In this document: piece after piece, positions 1-7,880 of the stretch
Position numbering within the stretch: position 1 is the first letter of the stretch
Layout: each line of letters opens with the position of its first letter
Assembly (NCBI RefSeq): GCF_000186245.1
Contig: NC_014935.1
Coordinates: 434,001 to 498,000, forward strand
Direction: 5' to 3'
Length of the DNA: 64,000 bases
Source: Nitratifractor salsuginis DSM 16511
GTDB lineage: Bacteria > Campylobacterota > Campylobacteria > Campylobacterales > Sulfurovaceae
Notes under the pieces: model-generated
Seen by the model: only the letters and a program-made list of their open reading frames with translations
Database searches by the model: none
What the model was told of the DNA's origin: nothing
Position numbers and translations under genes: made by a program

Positions 1-514
1 GCGGCGTACTTTTCAAAAGTTCGGTGAAGCCGATAATTCCATTCATTGGTGTCCGGATTTCATGGGACATATTGGCGAGGAAAAGTGATTTGGCTTGATT
101 CTCCTCCTGGGCAGTCCGACGATCCTCTCTGGCTTGTCGGACGATCTCTTGGAGGAGTTCGAAGGCTTTTCGATATCCCCCCGGTGCCTCCAGATCGACT
201 TTGCTGAGATCACCGACTATTTCCGAGTAATGCTCATCTTCGTCTCCGAAATCTTCCACGAGATATTTCAGGGCCTTTTTAAACGTCGTATTGTAGGATC
301 TGATGGTCAGAGCGGTATGTCGCGTCAAGTAGAGGATCAAGAGGGCCAGAAGAACTAGGACCCCCAGAACCGTTCCCAAAATCGTTGGAGAATGGAGATA
401 GCGGGTAATTTGTGCCGGATCGAGCTGACTCAGCCAATAGAATCCTCCGGCAATTAGGAGAAGTGCACCTGCGGCCAAAGTTCCGATGAGCGTGAGTTTG
501 TTGGTGATTTTCAT
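1..514 (-). CDS. Sensor histidine kinase, 3' end beyond window
   Basis: The first 171 codons are present and the rest lies beyond the window edge. Residues about 7-29 and 44-64 form two hydrophobic segments, which indicates membrane anchoring with only a short loop between them. After a charged linker comes a HisKA dimerisation box ([17 protein letters not shown]) with the phospho-accepting histidine at residue 151. This makes it a two-component sensor kinase; the wording of the H-box is typical of hybrid kinases, but the ATPase and any receiver domain cannot be seen. An AAAGGAG ribosome site sits 10 bases before the ATG. It follows the Hpt gene by 15 bases on the same strand, so the two probably form a phosphorelay. 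The signal sensed is unknown, because no large periplasmic domain is present. Confidence 0.85.
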   Translation of the reverse strand, partial: MKITNKLTLIGTLAAGALLLIAGGFYWLSQLDPAQITRYLHSPTILGTVLGVLVLLALLILYLTRHTALTIRSYNTTFKKALKYLVEDFGDEDEHYSEIVGDLSKVDLEAPGGYRKAFELLQEIVRQAREDRRTAQEENQAKSLFLANMSHEIRTPMNGIIGFTELLKSTP

Positions 515-529
515 GGTCTCGATGCTCCT

Positions 530-2101
530 TTATTCGTTGAGCTGTTTGAGAAAGTTGTCCAGGCTCATCAATTGACCTGCAAATTTTCTGATCCGTTCCG
601 GAGCCCGTTCAATGTCGTTGTCGAACTGGAGCTCATAAAGATTCTCAACCATCGCTTCGACACGGAGGTTGCTTGCCGCCCCTTTGAGCATATGGGCGGT
701 TTTTTGCAATTTGTCCAAATCTTTCTCTTTATAGGCTTCGATCAGGACGGGGAGATAGTCGTGCCCCTGTTGGGCAAAGTCGGTGACGAATTCCTGTACG
801 AGATCTTCAGGAAGGTTCAACTCTTCCGCTGCGACGTGAAGGCTGAAGGAAATGGGAATGGGCTCCACCCCTTCGAGAAAGGCTTCTACGGAGACTTGGG
901 GTTTCGGCGCTTCGGGGACTTTCTCCTCCGGTTTTTCGACCTCTTCTATAGGGGCCTGGGGTGTCGGAGATTCCTGTGCCGCAATCTCTGTTTGTGATTC
1001 TGATACGGTTTCAGGAGTTTCGGGTGTTACAGGGTGACTCGCCGCAAGAGAATCAAGTAGATTTTCCAGGGAATCGACAATGGCGGTGCGATCCTCGGGC
1101 TCTGCTTGCTCCAGGAGCGAAAGCATCCGATCCAGGGGGGAAAGTTGGAGCAGGAGCAGGGCATCCTTCAAAATCGAGACGGCTTCATGTCGCTGCTGGG
1201 AATCATCATTCAGTAATTGTTCACGCATCTGCTTCAGGTCCAGGGTCAGATCTCGAAGCAGACCGAGATACTCCTCACTCCCCAGATTCAATTGGGCGGC
1301 ATTAGCTTTGAGGTCGGGATGGAACTCTTTGGTGATCTTTTCCCATTCAGCCTCTTCGGGGACAGGCGGCTTGTTCCCTTCGCCCTCTTCGATAAGCGGG
1401 GTTACCTCTTGGGGGGCTGCTTTTTCAAGTTCGAGAGGGAAGCTCTCTTCTTCAATGAGTTCCAATAGAGGCTCTTCTTCCTGCTCCACTTCCAAAGGTT
1501 CCTCTTTTAAAAGCGGAGCTTGAGTCTCTTCTTCGGTGGGGAGTTCCTCTTCCAACTGTAGTTCGATTAGAGGCTCTTCTTCTGCCGTTGCCGGTTCCTC
1601 ATTCAAAAGCGTGGCAGGCTCCTGAATTTCGGGTTGGAGGACTTCCTCTTCGGTCGGAGTTTCTTCCTGCAGCGGTAAAAGTTCTTCGATTTCTGGTTCG
1701 GTACTCGTTTTCGTATTTTCCGAAGTTTTGGAAGAAGGGCTTTCTCCTTCTTCGGTAAGGAGTTCAAGCAAGGCTTCCAACTCTTCGTCCACCTCCTCGC
1801 CTGCTTCTTCGATAGGACTAGGTGTTTCAGTACTTGCAGCTTCTATTGCAGGTTCGGCTTCGAGGCTTTTTCGGATCTCTGTCCTGAAAAGCCGCCAAAT
1901 CCCCAGTGCCGAATCCAAATTCTCTTCTTCATAGGATAGAGTGCGCCCGTCTTCGAGGATAAGAGACGGCTGCTCACTGCTTAGACGGACACTGCCGTTG
2001 GCAAAAGCCCGGGCGGCTTCATAAAAGTCTGTGTACCCCCACTCTTTCAACTCTCCCTGATTCGCAGCGATGAGGTGGTTGTTCTGATCGATGATAAACA
2101 T
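530..2101 (-). CDS. Hpt (histidine phosphotransfer) protein with long acidic linker
   Basis: A 523-residue protein. The C-terminal 110 residues resemble an Hpt four-helix domain, with the motif TAHMLKGAASNL and the expected phosphorylated histidine at residue 470. The N-terminal 75 residues (starting MFIIDQNNHLIAANQGELK) look like a small PAS-like or sensor module, but this is uncertain. Between them lie about 180 residues made largely of Glu, Pro, Leu and Thr with imperfect repeats such as EEPLLELIEEE, probably disordered, then a helical segment at about 255-345. A GAGGAA ribosome site precedes the ATG. It lies directly upstream of the histidine kinase gene, so a role as phosphorelay partner is inferred from the domain and position. 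Output and signal are unknown. Confidence 0.8.
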   Translation of the reverse strand: MFIIDQNNHLIAANQGELKEWGYTDFYEAARAFANGSVRLSSEQPSLILEDGRTLSYEEENLDSALGIWRLFRTEIRKSLEAEPAIEAASTETPSPIEEAGEEVDEELEALLELLTEEGESPSSKTSENTKTSTEPEIEELLPLQEETPTEEEVLQPEIQEPATLLNEEPATAEEEPLIELQLEEELPTEEETQAPLLKEEPLEVEQEEEPLLELIEEESFPLELEKAAPQEVTPLIEEGEGNKPPVPEEAEWEKITKEFHPDLKANAAQLNLGSEEYLGLLRDLTLDLKQMREQLLNDDSQQRHEAVSILKDALLLLQLSPLDRMLSLLEQAEPEDRTAIVDSLENLLDSLAASHPVTPETPETVSESQTEIAAQESPTPQAPIEEVEKPEEKVPEAPKPQVSVEAFLEGVEPIPISFSLHVAAEELNLPEDLVQEFVTDFAQQGHDYLPVLIEAYKEKDLDKLQKTAHMLKGAASNLRVEAMVENLYELQFDNDIERAPERIRKFAGQLMSLDNFLKQLNE

Positions 2102-2104
2102 TGC

Positions 2105-2512
2105 TTAATTCCTCGCTTCCATAGTTGGTCGTTTGAATGTCAATTCTTTCGCTTTAAACTTTTCAGGGGTCAGGCGGATATCCTTCGCATTTTTGAAATT
2201 TGAGGAATGAGTAAGATATTCACTGGGATAGATATATCGATTTTCCTCACCGGAATATGCTACATTTCCTCCCACACTTTCCCCTTTTCGGTATGTTCTG
2301 CAGCCGTTACGAAATTTTTTGGAACTTCTTGGCAAAAGAAGTTTATCACAAGGTTTTCCGAACAATTCTTTTTTGCCGTATCTATTTTCAAGCACAAAAC
2401 TTTGGCTGATCTCGGGGATCATTCCTGCTTTATACATCTTGTGATGAATCATCTTCTGAGTGAAAAGAGAAGGCAATTTATTACGACAATCATTGTAATG
2501 TACCCACACCAC
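2105..2512 (-). CDS. Hypothetical protein, AT-rich orphan
   Basis: An ORF of 135 codons beginning with GTG, with an AAGGA ribosome site six bases upstream, and ending three bases before the Hpt gene starts. The product is basic and rich in Lys, Arg, Asn and Ser, with no signal peptide or membrane segment, and I recognise no family. Its base composition is clearly more AT-rich than its neighbours, which may mean it was acquired or is a decayed gene. A plus-strand ORF covers much of the same stretch but has no comparable ribosome site or neighbour context. Its position at the head of the Hpt/kinase operon is the main argument for calling it real. Confidence 0.4.
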   Translation of the reverse strand: MVWVHYNDCRNKLPSLFTQKMIHHKMYKAGMIPEISQSFVLENRYGKKELFGKPCDKLLLPRSSKKFRNGCRTYRKGESVGGNVAYSGEENRYIYPSEYLTHSSNFKNAKDIRLTPEKFKAKELTFKRPTMEARN

Positions 2513-2536
2513 TTCATCCTTTCAAGTAAAGCCTCC

Positions 2537-2548
2537 AATATGCATATT
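2537..2548. promoter_or_regulatory. Perfect 12-base palindrome in promoter region of the orphan gene
   Basis: AATATGCATATT is a perfect palindrome next to overlapping TATAAT-like sequences, about 25 bases before the GTG start at 2512. It could be an operator or simply part of an AT-rich promoter; there is no second copy to support a regulator. Confidence 0.25.
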
Positions 2549-2595
2549 GTATAATATAAACTTTAAACCTAAGTTCTAATGGGGTTCTGTTACTT

Positions 2596-4398
2596 TTAAG
2601 AGAGTGACTCGATCAATCTCTTTGCCATTGTTGGACCGACCACCTTTTGCAATGTATTGAAATCGGCCTTCTCGATTGCCTTGAAAGTTCCAAAGCAATC
2701 CAAGAGTTTTTTGAGGGTGGCGGGGCCGATCCCTTTTGTTTGAAGGAGGGCGACTTGGCGATCCTCACGGCGTTTTTTGTTGCGATGGTAAGTGATGGCG
2801 TAACGGTGGGCTTCATCTCGGAGGCGTTGGAGCCACTGGAGGCGTGGGTCTTTGGGATCGAGATGCAGAGTCCCCGCGGGGCCGTGGAGGAGATCCCGGG
2901 CCGCTCCCTTGGCCCGGTGGGCCTTGGCGTCGAGCTTCTCTTTGGCGATGGCCAGTACCGGCAGGTTGACTCCGGCTTGCCGGAGCAGATCCTCCGCCAG
3001 TCGCCGCAGGGTTTCCCCTCCGTCCAGGAGCCAGAGATCCGGCGGCGGTTCTTTATCGAAATCCCCGATACGCCGCTGGAGCATCTCCATCATCTGATGG
3101 TACTCATCCCTGGCTTCCAGGCGGTAGCGGCGGTAAGAGTTCTTTGCCCATTTTCCTTCATCCCAGGCGACCATCGCGCCCACGGGGGCTTCCCCCATCA
3201 GATGGGAATTGTCGAAGACTTCCACCCTCCAGGGGGTGCGTTCCAGACCGAAGAGCTCGGCGATGCGGTTTTCGATGGGTGTAACAGTGGGGGAAGTTTC
3301 CCGTCGGAGCAGCTCTGCGGCATTGGTGAGGGCGAGGCGGGTCAGCTGGGCTTTGGGGCCCCGCTGCGGGTGAAGAATGCGGATCTTCCGCCCCAGGCGT
3401 CGGCTGAGGACCTTTTCCAGCTCTTCGCGCTGTTCCAACGCCAGCGGAAGGAGGATCGTCGCGGCGGTCAGCGGAGCCTCTTCGCGGTAGAAATCGAGCA
3501 GGGCCTGGGCGTAAGCCTCTTCGGGCTCGTAGGCTTCGGTATGGCGGAAAAAGCTGTGGCTCGATGCGGTGATGCGTCCCCGGCGCATAAAGAGCCGGAC
3601 GACCACTCCGCGGTCTTTGCCGGGATCGATGGCGAAAATGTCGTAATCCTCTTCCCGGGCAAGATCGATTTCGGAGCGGATCTCCAGGCCGCGGATCGCT
3701 TCGATCTGATCCCGCACCTTGGCCGCCTCTTCGAAGCGCTCCTGCTCCGCCAGTTGCATCATCCGCTCTTCCAGGCGCTTGAGGATCAGGGGGAGATTGT
3801 GGATCGCCTCTTTGGCCGCTTCGACCCCTTGACGGTAGGCATCGGGGGTGATTTTGCCTTCGCAGGGGGCGGGACAGCGGCCGATCTGGTGAAAGAGGCA
3901 CGCCTTTTTACCCCGGAGGCATCCCGCCTTCTGTACCAGGGGGAAGAGGGCATAGAGGGCGTCGAGCAGCGCCCGCCCGCCGCTGGGGAAGGGGCCGTAG
4001 TAGCGGATCTTCTTCCCACGGACCACCTTGCGGGTCAGCTCGAAGCGGGGGAAGTCCTGGGATTCGTCCAGGTAAATGTAGGGGTAGGTCTTGTCGTCGC
4101 GAAGCAGAATGTTGTATTTGGGCTTGAGCTGCTTGATGAGGGAGTTTTCCAGGATCAGGGCATCGGCTTCGCTCTCGACCACCAGGTAATCCAGAGAAGC
4201 CGCTTCGTGAAGCATTTTGAGGATTCGGGGGCTCTGATCGGGATTGGGACGCAGCGTGGGGGTGAAGCGCCAGTAGCTCCGTACCCGGTTTCTCAAGTTT
4301 TTCGCTTTGCCTACATAGAGCAGCCGTCCCTGGGCATCGAAATATTGATAGACTCCCGGGTTTTTGGGGAGGGAAGAGAGGGTCTGTTCCAGGCTCAC
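2596..4398 (-). CDS. uvrC: Excinuclease ABC subunit C
   Basis: UvrC makes the dual incisions in nucleotide excision repair with UvrA and UvrB. The 600-residue product has an N-terminal GIY-YIG nuclease (NPGVYQYFD then LLYVGKAKNL), a UVR helical pair around residues 200-235, the RNase H-like second nuclease in the C-terminal half (HLMGEAPVGAMVAWDEG, LLDGG), and a closing helix-hairpin-helix (KGIGPATLKKLLDCFG). The frame is open further upstream, but GTG at 4398 is the right start: it gives the family N-terminus SLEQTLSSLPKNPGVY and overlaps the stop of the preceding gene as GTGA, suggesting coupled translation. Length matches the family. No defect is visible. Confidence 0.95.
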   Translation of the reverse strand: MSLEQTLSSLPKNPGVYQYFDAQGRLLYVGKAKNLRNRVRSYWRFTPTLRPNPDQSPRILKMLHEAASLDYLVVESEADALILENSLIKQLKPKYNILLRDDKTYPYIYLDESQDFPRFELTRKVVRGKKIRYYGPFPSGGRALLDALYALFPLVQKAGCLRGKKACLFHQIGRCPAPCEGKITPDAYRQGVEAAKEAIHNLPLILKRLEERMMQLAEQERFEEAAKVRDQIEAIRGLEIRSEIDLAREEDYDIFAIDPGKDRGVVVRLFMRRGRITASSHSFFRHTEAYEPEEAYAQALLDFYREEAPLTAATILLPLALEQREELEKVLSRRLGRKIRILHPQRGPKAQLTRLALTNAAELLRRETSPTVTPIENRIAELFGLERTPWRVEVFDNSHLMGEAPVGAMVAWDEGKWAKNSYRRYRLEARDEYHQMMEMLQRRIGDFDKEPPPDLWLLDGGETLRRLAEDLLRQAGVNLPVLAIAKEKLDAKAHRAKGAARDLLHGPAGTLHLDPKDPRLQWLQRLRDEAHRYAITYHRNKKRREDRQVALLQTKGIGPATLKKLLDCFGTFKAIEKADFNTLQKVVGPTMAKRLIESLS

Positions 4399-4856
4399 CC
4401 CGCCTCTCCCCGGTTGCGGAGGATATCGTGACGGATTTTGAGGAAACACTCCCGAAGGGGCTCGTCGGTCTCGGGGATACGGAATGTTCCCGTCGCCAAT
4501 TCCGAATAATGGGGAACGGTTTCTTCGTCTTCTTTGGAGGAGTTTGAACCCGTATGGAATTTGGAGGGGAAAATGACGATCCGATCCGCCTCCATGAACC
4601 GGCATTCCGGGCACGTATCGATGAGGGTGCTTAATAGGCTTTTCAACACATCTTGATTATAATTTAGCTCCATTTTGTAGCCGGGATGGGAGAGGGCGAC
4701 CATGAGCTGGCGGTTTTTGACCGTCACGAAGGCGATGGCCTGCTGGAAGCGCGGGGGCAGAAGCTCCAGGAAACGACGAGTGCAGCGATGCTGCTCCAGA
4801 GGACGAAACGCATGAGTATCACAAAGAGAGGCAAGCAGATGACGGGCGGTTTTCAT
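4395..4856 (-). CDS. DUF721 (DciA-like) family protein
   Basis: A 153-residue soluble protein. The segment LLPPRFQQAIAFVTVKNRQLMVALSHPGYKMELN follows the pattern of DUF721 proteins (a small beta-sheet domain with a loading-type phrase and a helix with paired Leu); the DciA subgroup assists loading of the replicative helicase. The match is by eye, so the family call is moderate and the DciA function is only a possibility. A tail of about 55 residues is acidic and less typical. It overlaps uvrC by four bases (GTGA), so both are probably one transcript. Its start region also overlaps, head to head, the start of the plus-strand lipoprotein gene by 18 bases, so the promoters of each lie inside the other gene. 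Confidence 0.6.
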   Translation of the reverse strand: MKTARHLLASLCDTHAFRPLEQHRCTRRFLELLPPRFQQAIAFVTVKNRQLMVALSHPGYKMELNYNQDVLKSLLSTLIDTCPECRFMEADRIVIFPSKFHTGSNSSKEDEETVPHYSELATGTFRIPETDEPLRECFLKIRHDILRNRGEAG

Positions 4857-4970
4857 GCCGGAATTATAGCATTGTTGCTGATGGGGATGGCGCTGGCCGG
4901 CTGCGGATACAAGACCGCTCCGGTCTACGTCTCCTCCCCGGATCAGAACCGAACGGTGCCGAATCCGTGA
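4839..4970 (+). CDS. Small LptM-like lipoprotein
   Basis: A 43-codon gene. The product has a hydrophobic signal sequence and a lipobox LAGC with the acylated cysteine at residue 22, followed by GYKTAPVYVSSPDQN. The mature start (Cys-Gly-aromatic-Lys-x-Pro-x-Tyr) resembles the short LptM/YifL lipoproteins that assist maturation of LptD, although YifL itself normally sits near lysA/dapF. ATG 4839 has a GAGAGG ribosome site; an in-frame ATG at 4812 would add nine residues. The stop overlaps the nadB start as GTGA. The gene overlaps the divergent DUF721-like gene by 18 bases. The LptM link is inference from this short motif. Confidence 0.6.
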   Translation: MTGGFHAGIIALLLMGMALAGCGYKTAPVYVSSPDQNRTVPNP

Positions 4971-6424
4971 AACGCTACGACGTCATTATCATCGGCGCCG
5001 GGATCGCCGGGCTCTATGCGGCGATGAACCTGCCCGAGAGCATGAAGGTGCTCGTGGTCTGCAAAGATATTCCCTGGGAGTGCAATACCTTTTACGCCCA
5101 GGGCGGGATCGTTACGGCGCTGAACGAGGCGGACATCCCCTCGCACATCGAGGATACCCTGGCTGCCGGTGCTTACCACAATATCAAAGAGGCGGTGGAG
5201 ATCCTCTCCCGGGATTCTTTGGGATTGCGTGAGGATCTGGTGGAACGGGGGATGCCTTTCGATCGGGGGGAGGATGGACGGCTCCTCTATACCAAGGAGG
5301 CAGCCCATTCTACCAGCCGTATTCTCCATGCCGGCGGGGATGCCACGGGCCGCTATATGCACTACTTTATGATGACCCGCAACCCCCATCTGCTCCAGCG
5401 CAACACCCTGGTTTATGATCTGCTGATCGAGAACGGCCGTTGCTACGGGGTGCGGGCGATGGTCAATTACCAGCCCACGACCCTCTATGCCGACCATGTA
5501 CTCATCGCCAGCGGTGGGGTCGGTTCCCTCTATGCCTACAACACCAATTCCCGAACCGTCAGCGCCGATATACACGGGATCTGCGTAGAGAAGGGAATCG
5601 CCCTGAAAGATATGGAGTTTATGCAATTCCACCCGACGGTCTTCGTCAAAACCCCCTTCGCCCGGAAACTGCTGCTGACTGAAGCGCTGCGGGGAGAAGG
5701 GGCCTATATCGTCGACGAAGACGGCAAACGGTTTCTTTTTGACTACGATCCTCGGGGTGAGCTGGCCAGCCGGGATATCGTCTCCAGGGCGATCTTCGAT
5801 TACAAACGCAAAACCGGCAAAGAGGTTTACCTCGACTTTTCGATGTTCGACGAGGAGTGGTTCCACCGGCGTTTCCCCAACATTACCAAGACCTTCGAAG
5901 CTTTGGGCTATCACCTCCCCAAAGATCGGGTCCCCATTTCCCCGGCCTTCCATTATGCCAACGGAGGGATCGAATGTGATACCTGGGGGCGGATCCCCGG
6001 AATGCAGGGCCTCTATGTAGCCGGTGAAGCGGCACGGACCGGGGTACACGGAGCCAACCGCCTGGCGTCGAACTCTCTGCTGGAGGCGGCGGTTTTCGCC
6101 CGGCGGGCGGTCGAAGCGATCCTGGGGACTCCCGTCCACGACGGTCCCATTCCCCGTTTCGAAAAGGATTACGATACCCAATTGCACAAGGAGCACGACA
6201 AATCCTACAAACATCAACTGCGACAGATTATGTGGAAAGATGCGGGGATCATTCGCACCGAAGCAGGGCTGCATGAAGCCAAGAACTTTATCTACGACAC
6301 CAAAAACAAAGAGATCGGCCGCTTGCTCGAACTACGTCTCAACACCGCCGCCGCCATCGTCGAAGCTGCCCTGGCCCGCAAGGAATCCCTGGGCAGCCAC
6401 TACATCGAAAAAGAGGAATCCTGA
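4967..6424 (+). CDS. nadB: L-aspartate oxidase
   Basis: A flavoenzyme that oxidises L-aspartate to iminoaspartate, the first step of de novo NAD synthesis. The 485-residue protein begins with an FAD-binding dinucleotide fold (IIIGAGIAGLYAAMNL), has the family segments for succinate dehydrogenase-like oxidoreductases (TFYAQGGIV, EFMQFHPT, LLTEALRGEGA, GLYVAGEAARTGVHGANRLASNSLLE) and a short C-terminal helical domain. The GTG start overlaps the lipoprotein stop, and the stop overlaps the next start as TGATG. nadA and nadC are not in the window. Cytoplasmic; no anomaly seen. Confidence 0.93.
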   Translation: MKRYDVIIIGAGIAGLYAAMNLPESMKVLVVCKDIPWECNTFYAQGGIVTALNEADIPSHIEDTLAAGAYHNIKEAVEILSRDSLGLREDLVERGMPFDRGEDGRLLYTKEAAHSTSRILHAGGDATGRYMHYFMMTRNPHLLQRNTLVYDLLIENGRCYGVRAMVNYQPTTLYADHVLIASGGVGSLYAYNTNSRTVSADIHGICVEKGIALKDMEFMQFHPTVFVKTPFARKLLLTEALRGEGAYIVDEDGKRFLFDYDPRGELASRDIVSRAIFDYKRKTGKEVYLDFSMFDEEWFHRRFPNITKTFEALGYHLPKDRVPISPAFHYANGGIECDTWGRIPGMQGLYVAGEAARTGVHGANRLASNSLLEAAVFARRAVEAILGTPVHDGPIPRFEKDYDTQLHKEHDKSYKHQLRQIMWKDAGIIRTEAGLHEAKNFIYDTKNKEIGRLLELRLNTAAAIVEAALARKESLGSHYIEKEES

Positions 6425-7728
6425 TGCACGGAATGGACCTGACCACTACATGGGTGGGCTGGCTGGACCTGGTGGTCTTCATTGTCGCCTATCTCCTGGT
6501 TGCCACCGAAGAGAAATATGAAATAAACAAGGCCAAACCGGCCCTCTTCGCCGGAACCTTTATGTTTATGATGATCGGGGTCTACTACGCCCTCAATCAT
6601 CTCGACCCGGCGCCGCTGCATGAGGAGATGACCAAGCTCATCGAAGAGATCGCCGAGATCTACTTCTTCCTCTTCGTGGCGATGACCTACATCGAGACCC
6701 TCATTGAGCGGGGGGTTTTCGACGCACTCAAGTTTAAGCTGGTTTCCAAGGGCTACAGTTATAAAAAACTCTTCTGGCTGACGGGGTTGCTGGCCTTTTT
6801 CATTTCCCCGGTCGCCGACAACCTGACGACGGCTCTGATTCTTTCGACGGTGCTCTTTACTATCGACAAGACTAACCGCCCCTTTCTCGTCGCCGGGGCG
6901 ATCAATATCGTCGTCGCCGCCAATGCCGGGGGAGCCTGGAGCCCCTTTGGTGACATTACGACGCTGATGGCCTGGACCGCCGGCAAGGGGGAGTTCGTCG
7001 ATTTCCTCTACCTCTTCGTCCCCTCCATCGCCGGTTGGCTTTTGACCGCCTGGTTGCTGAGCTTCTACGTCCCCAAAGGGGAACCCCACTTCGATGCAAA
7101 GACAGAGTTCAAACCGGTCATCAAGGATGGCGGTATGGCTGTGGTCTGGCTGGGGGCTTTTACAATCTTCATCGCCGTGGTGGGACACCAGTTTTTCCAT
7201 TTCCCGGCGATGTGGGGGATGATGTTCGGGCTTTCGCTGCTCAAGCTCTACTCCTACTCTTTGGCCAAGCGCAAACACCGCACCGGTTTCGATGTCTTCG
7301 TCAATATGAAAAAAGTGGAGAACGATACGCTGCTCTTCTTCTTCGGGATCCTTTCTGCTGTCGGGGCGCTGCATTACCTAGGCTATCTGCACTATATCCA
7401 TCATCTCTATGACCTTCTGGGCGCTACGACGGCCAACGTCGGTGTAGGATTCATCTCGGCGATCATCGACAATGTCCCGGTGATGAGTGCTATTTTGAAA
7501 TCGTCGCCGGCGATGGGGACCGACCAGTGGATGCTGGTGACGATGACCGCCGGTATCGGCGGCTCCCTTATCTCCTTCGGTTCCGCAGCGGGAGTGGGGG
7601 TGATGGGGCGGCTGCGGGGGATCTATACCTTCGGCAGCCATATCCGCCTGGCCTGGACTGTGCTGGCGGGATACATTCTCTCGATCGCGCTCTGGTATGT
7701 GCAGTTCGAGATCCTCGGACTCTATTGA
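6424..7728 (+). CDS. nhaD: NhaD-type Na+/H+ antiporter
   Basis: A 434-residue integral membrane protein with about 11-12 hydrophobic segments. It fits the NhaD family of the ion transporter superfamily: the conserved stretch ISPVADNLTTALILSTVL and the glycine-rich ANAGGAWSPFGDITTLM with conserved acidic and polar residues, and a second repeat-like motif IDNVPVMSAILKSSP. Such proteins export sodium (or lithium) in exchange for protons, which suits a marine organism. The start overlaps the nadB stop by one base, so it is likely co-transcribed. The stop lies beside heptad repeats of the GTAACTA type. Confidence 0.88.
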   Translation: MHGMDLTTTWVGWLDLVVFIVAYLLVATEEKYEINKAKPALFAGTFMFMMIGVYYALNHLDPAPLHEEMTKLIEEIAEIYFFLFVAMTYIETLIERGVFDALKFKLVSKGYSYKKLFWLTGLLAFFISPVADNLTTALILSTVLFTIDKTNRPFLVAGAINIVVAANAGGAWSPFGDITTLMAWTAGKGEFVDFLYLFVPSIAGWLLTAWLLSFYVPKGEPHFDAKTEFKPVIKDGGMAVVWLGAFTIFIAVVGHQFFHFPAMWGMMFGLSLLKLYSYSLAKRKHRTGFDVFVNMKKVENDTLLFFFGILSAVGALHYLGYLHYIHHLYDLLGATTANVGVGFISAIIDNVPVMSAILKSSPAMGTDQWMLVTMTAGIGGSLISFGSAAGVGVMGRLRGIYTFGSHIRLAWTVLAGYILSIALWYVQFEILGLY

Positions 7729-7731
7729 TGA

Positions 7732-7866
7732 GAGTAACTAGTAATGGGGAGGATTGGTGCCCTGTTGAGTTGTCGATATAATTTGCTCTGTGAATACCGG
7801 AGAGCCGGTGGAATTTTACAAAAAGGAGAATTTCTAGTTACTAGTTACTAGTCTCTTTCTAGTTAT
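7732..7866. repeat. GTAACTA heptads, inverted on both sides of a promoter segment
   Basis: Just after the nhaD stop there is GTAACTAGTAA (7734-7744), and at 7834-7866 its reverse complement appears as repeated CTAGTTA units. Between them lie a TATAAT hexamer (7777-7782), a small hairpin ACCGG/CCGGT and a good AAAAAGGAG sequence. The heptads on either side could pair. The same unit recurs at 18354-18413, 49788-50027 and 52852-52905. Confidence 0.7.
7777..7782 (+). promoter_or_regulatory. Possible -10 element upstream of guaA
   Basis: TATAAT lies about 100 bases before the guaA start inside the repeat-flanked interval. No convincing -35 hexamer at 16-18 bases is seen, so only the -10 is proposed. 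Confidence 0.4.
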
Positions 7867-7880
7867 TCAAAAGGATAAAT

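Noticed and set aside
2207-2554. 115-codon plus-strand ORF opposite the orphan gene
   Set aside because: No ribosome site or neighbour context; hydrophobic content looks like the shadow of a Lys-rich frame on the other strand.
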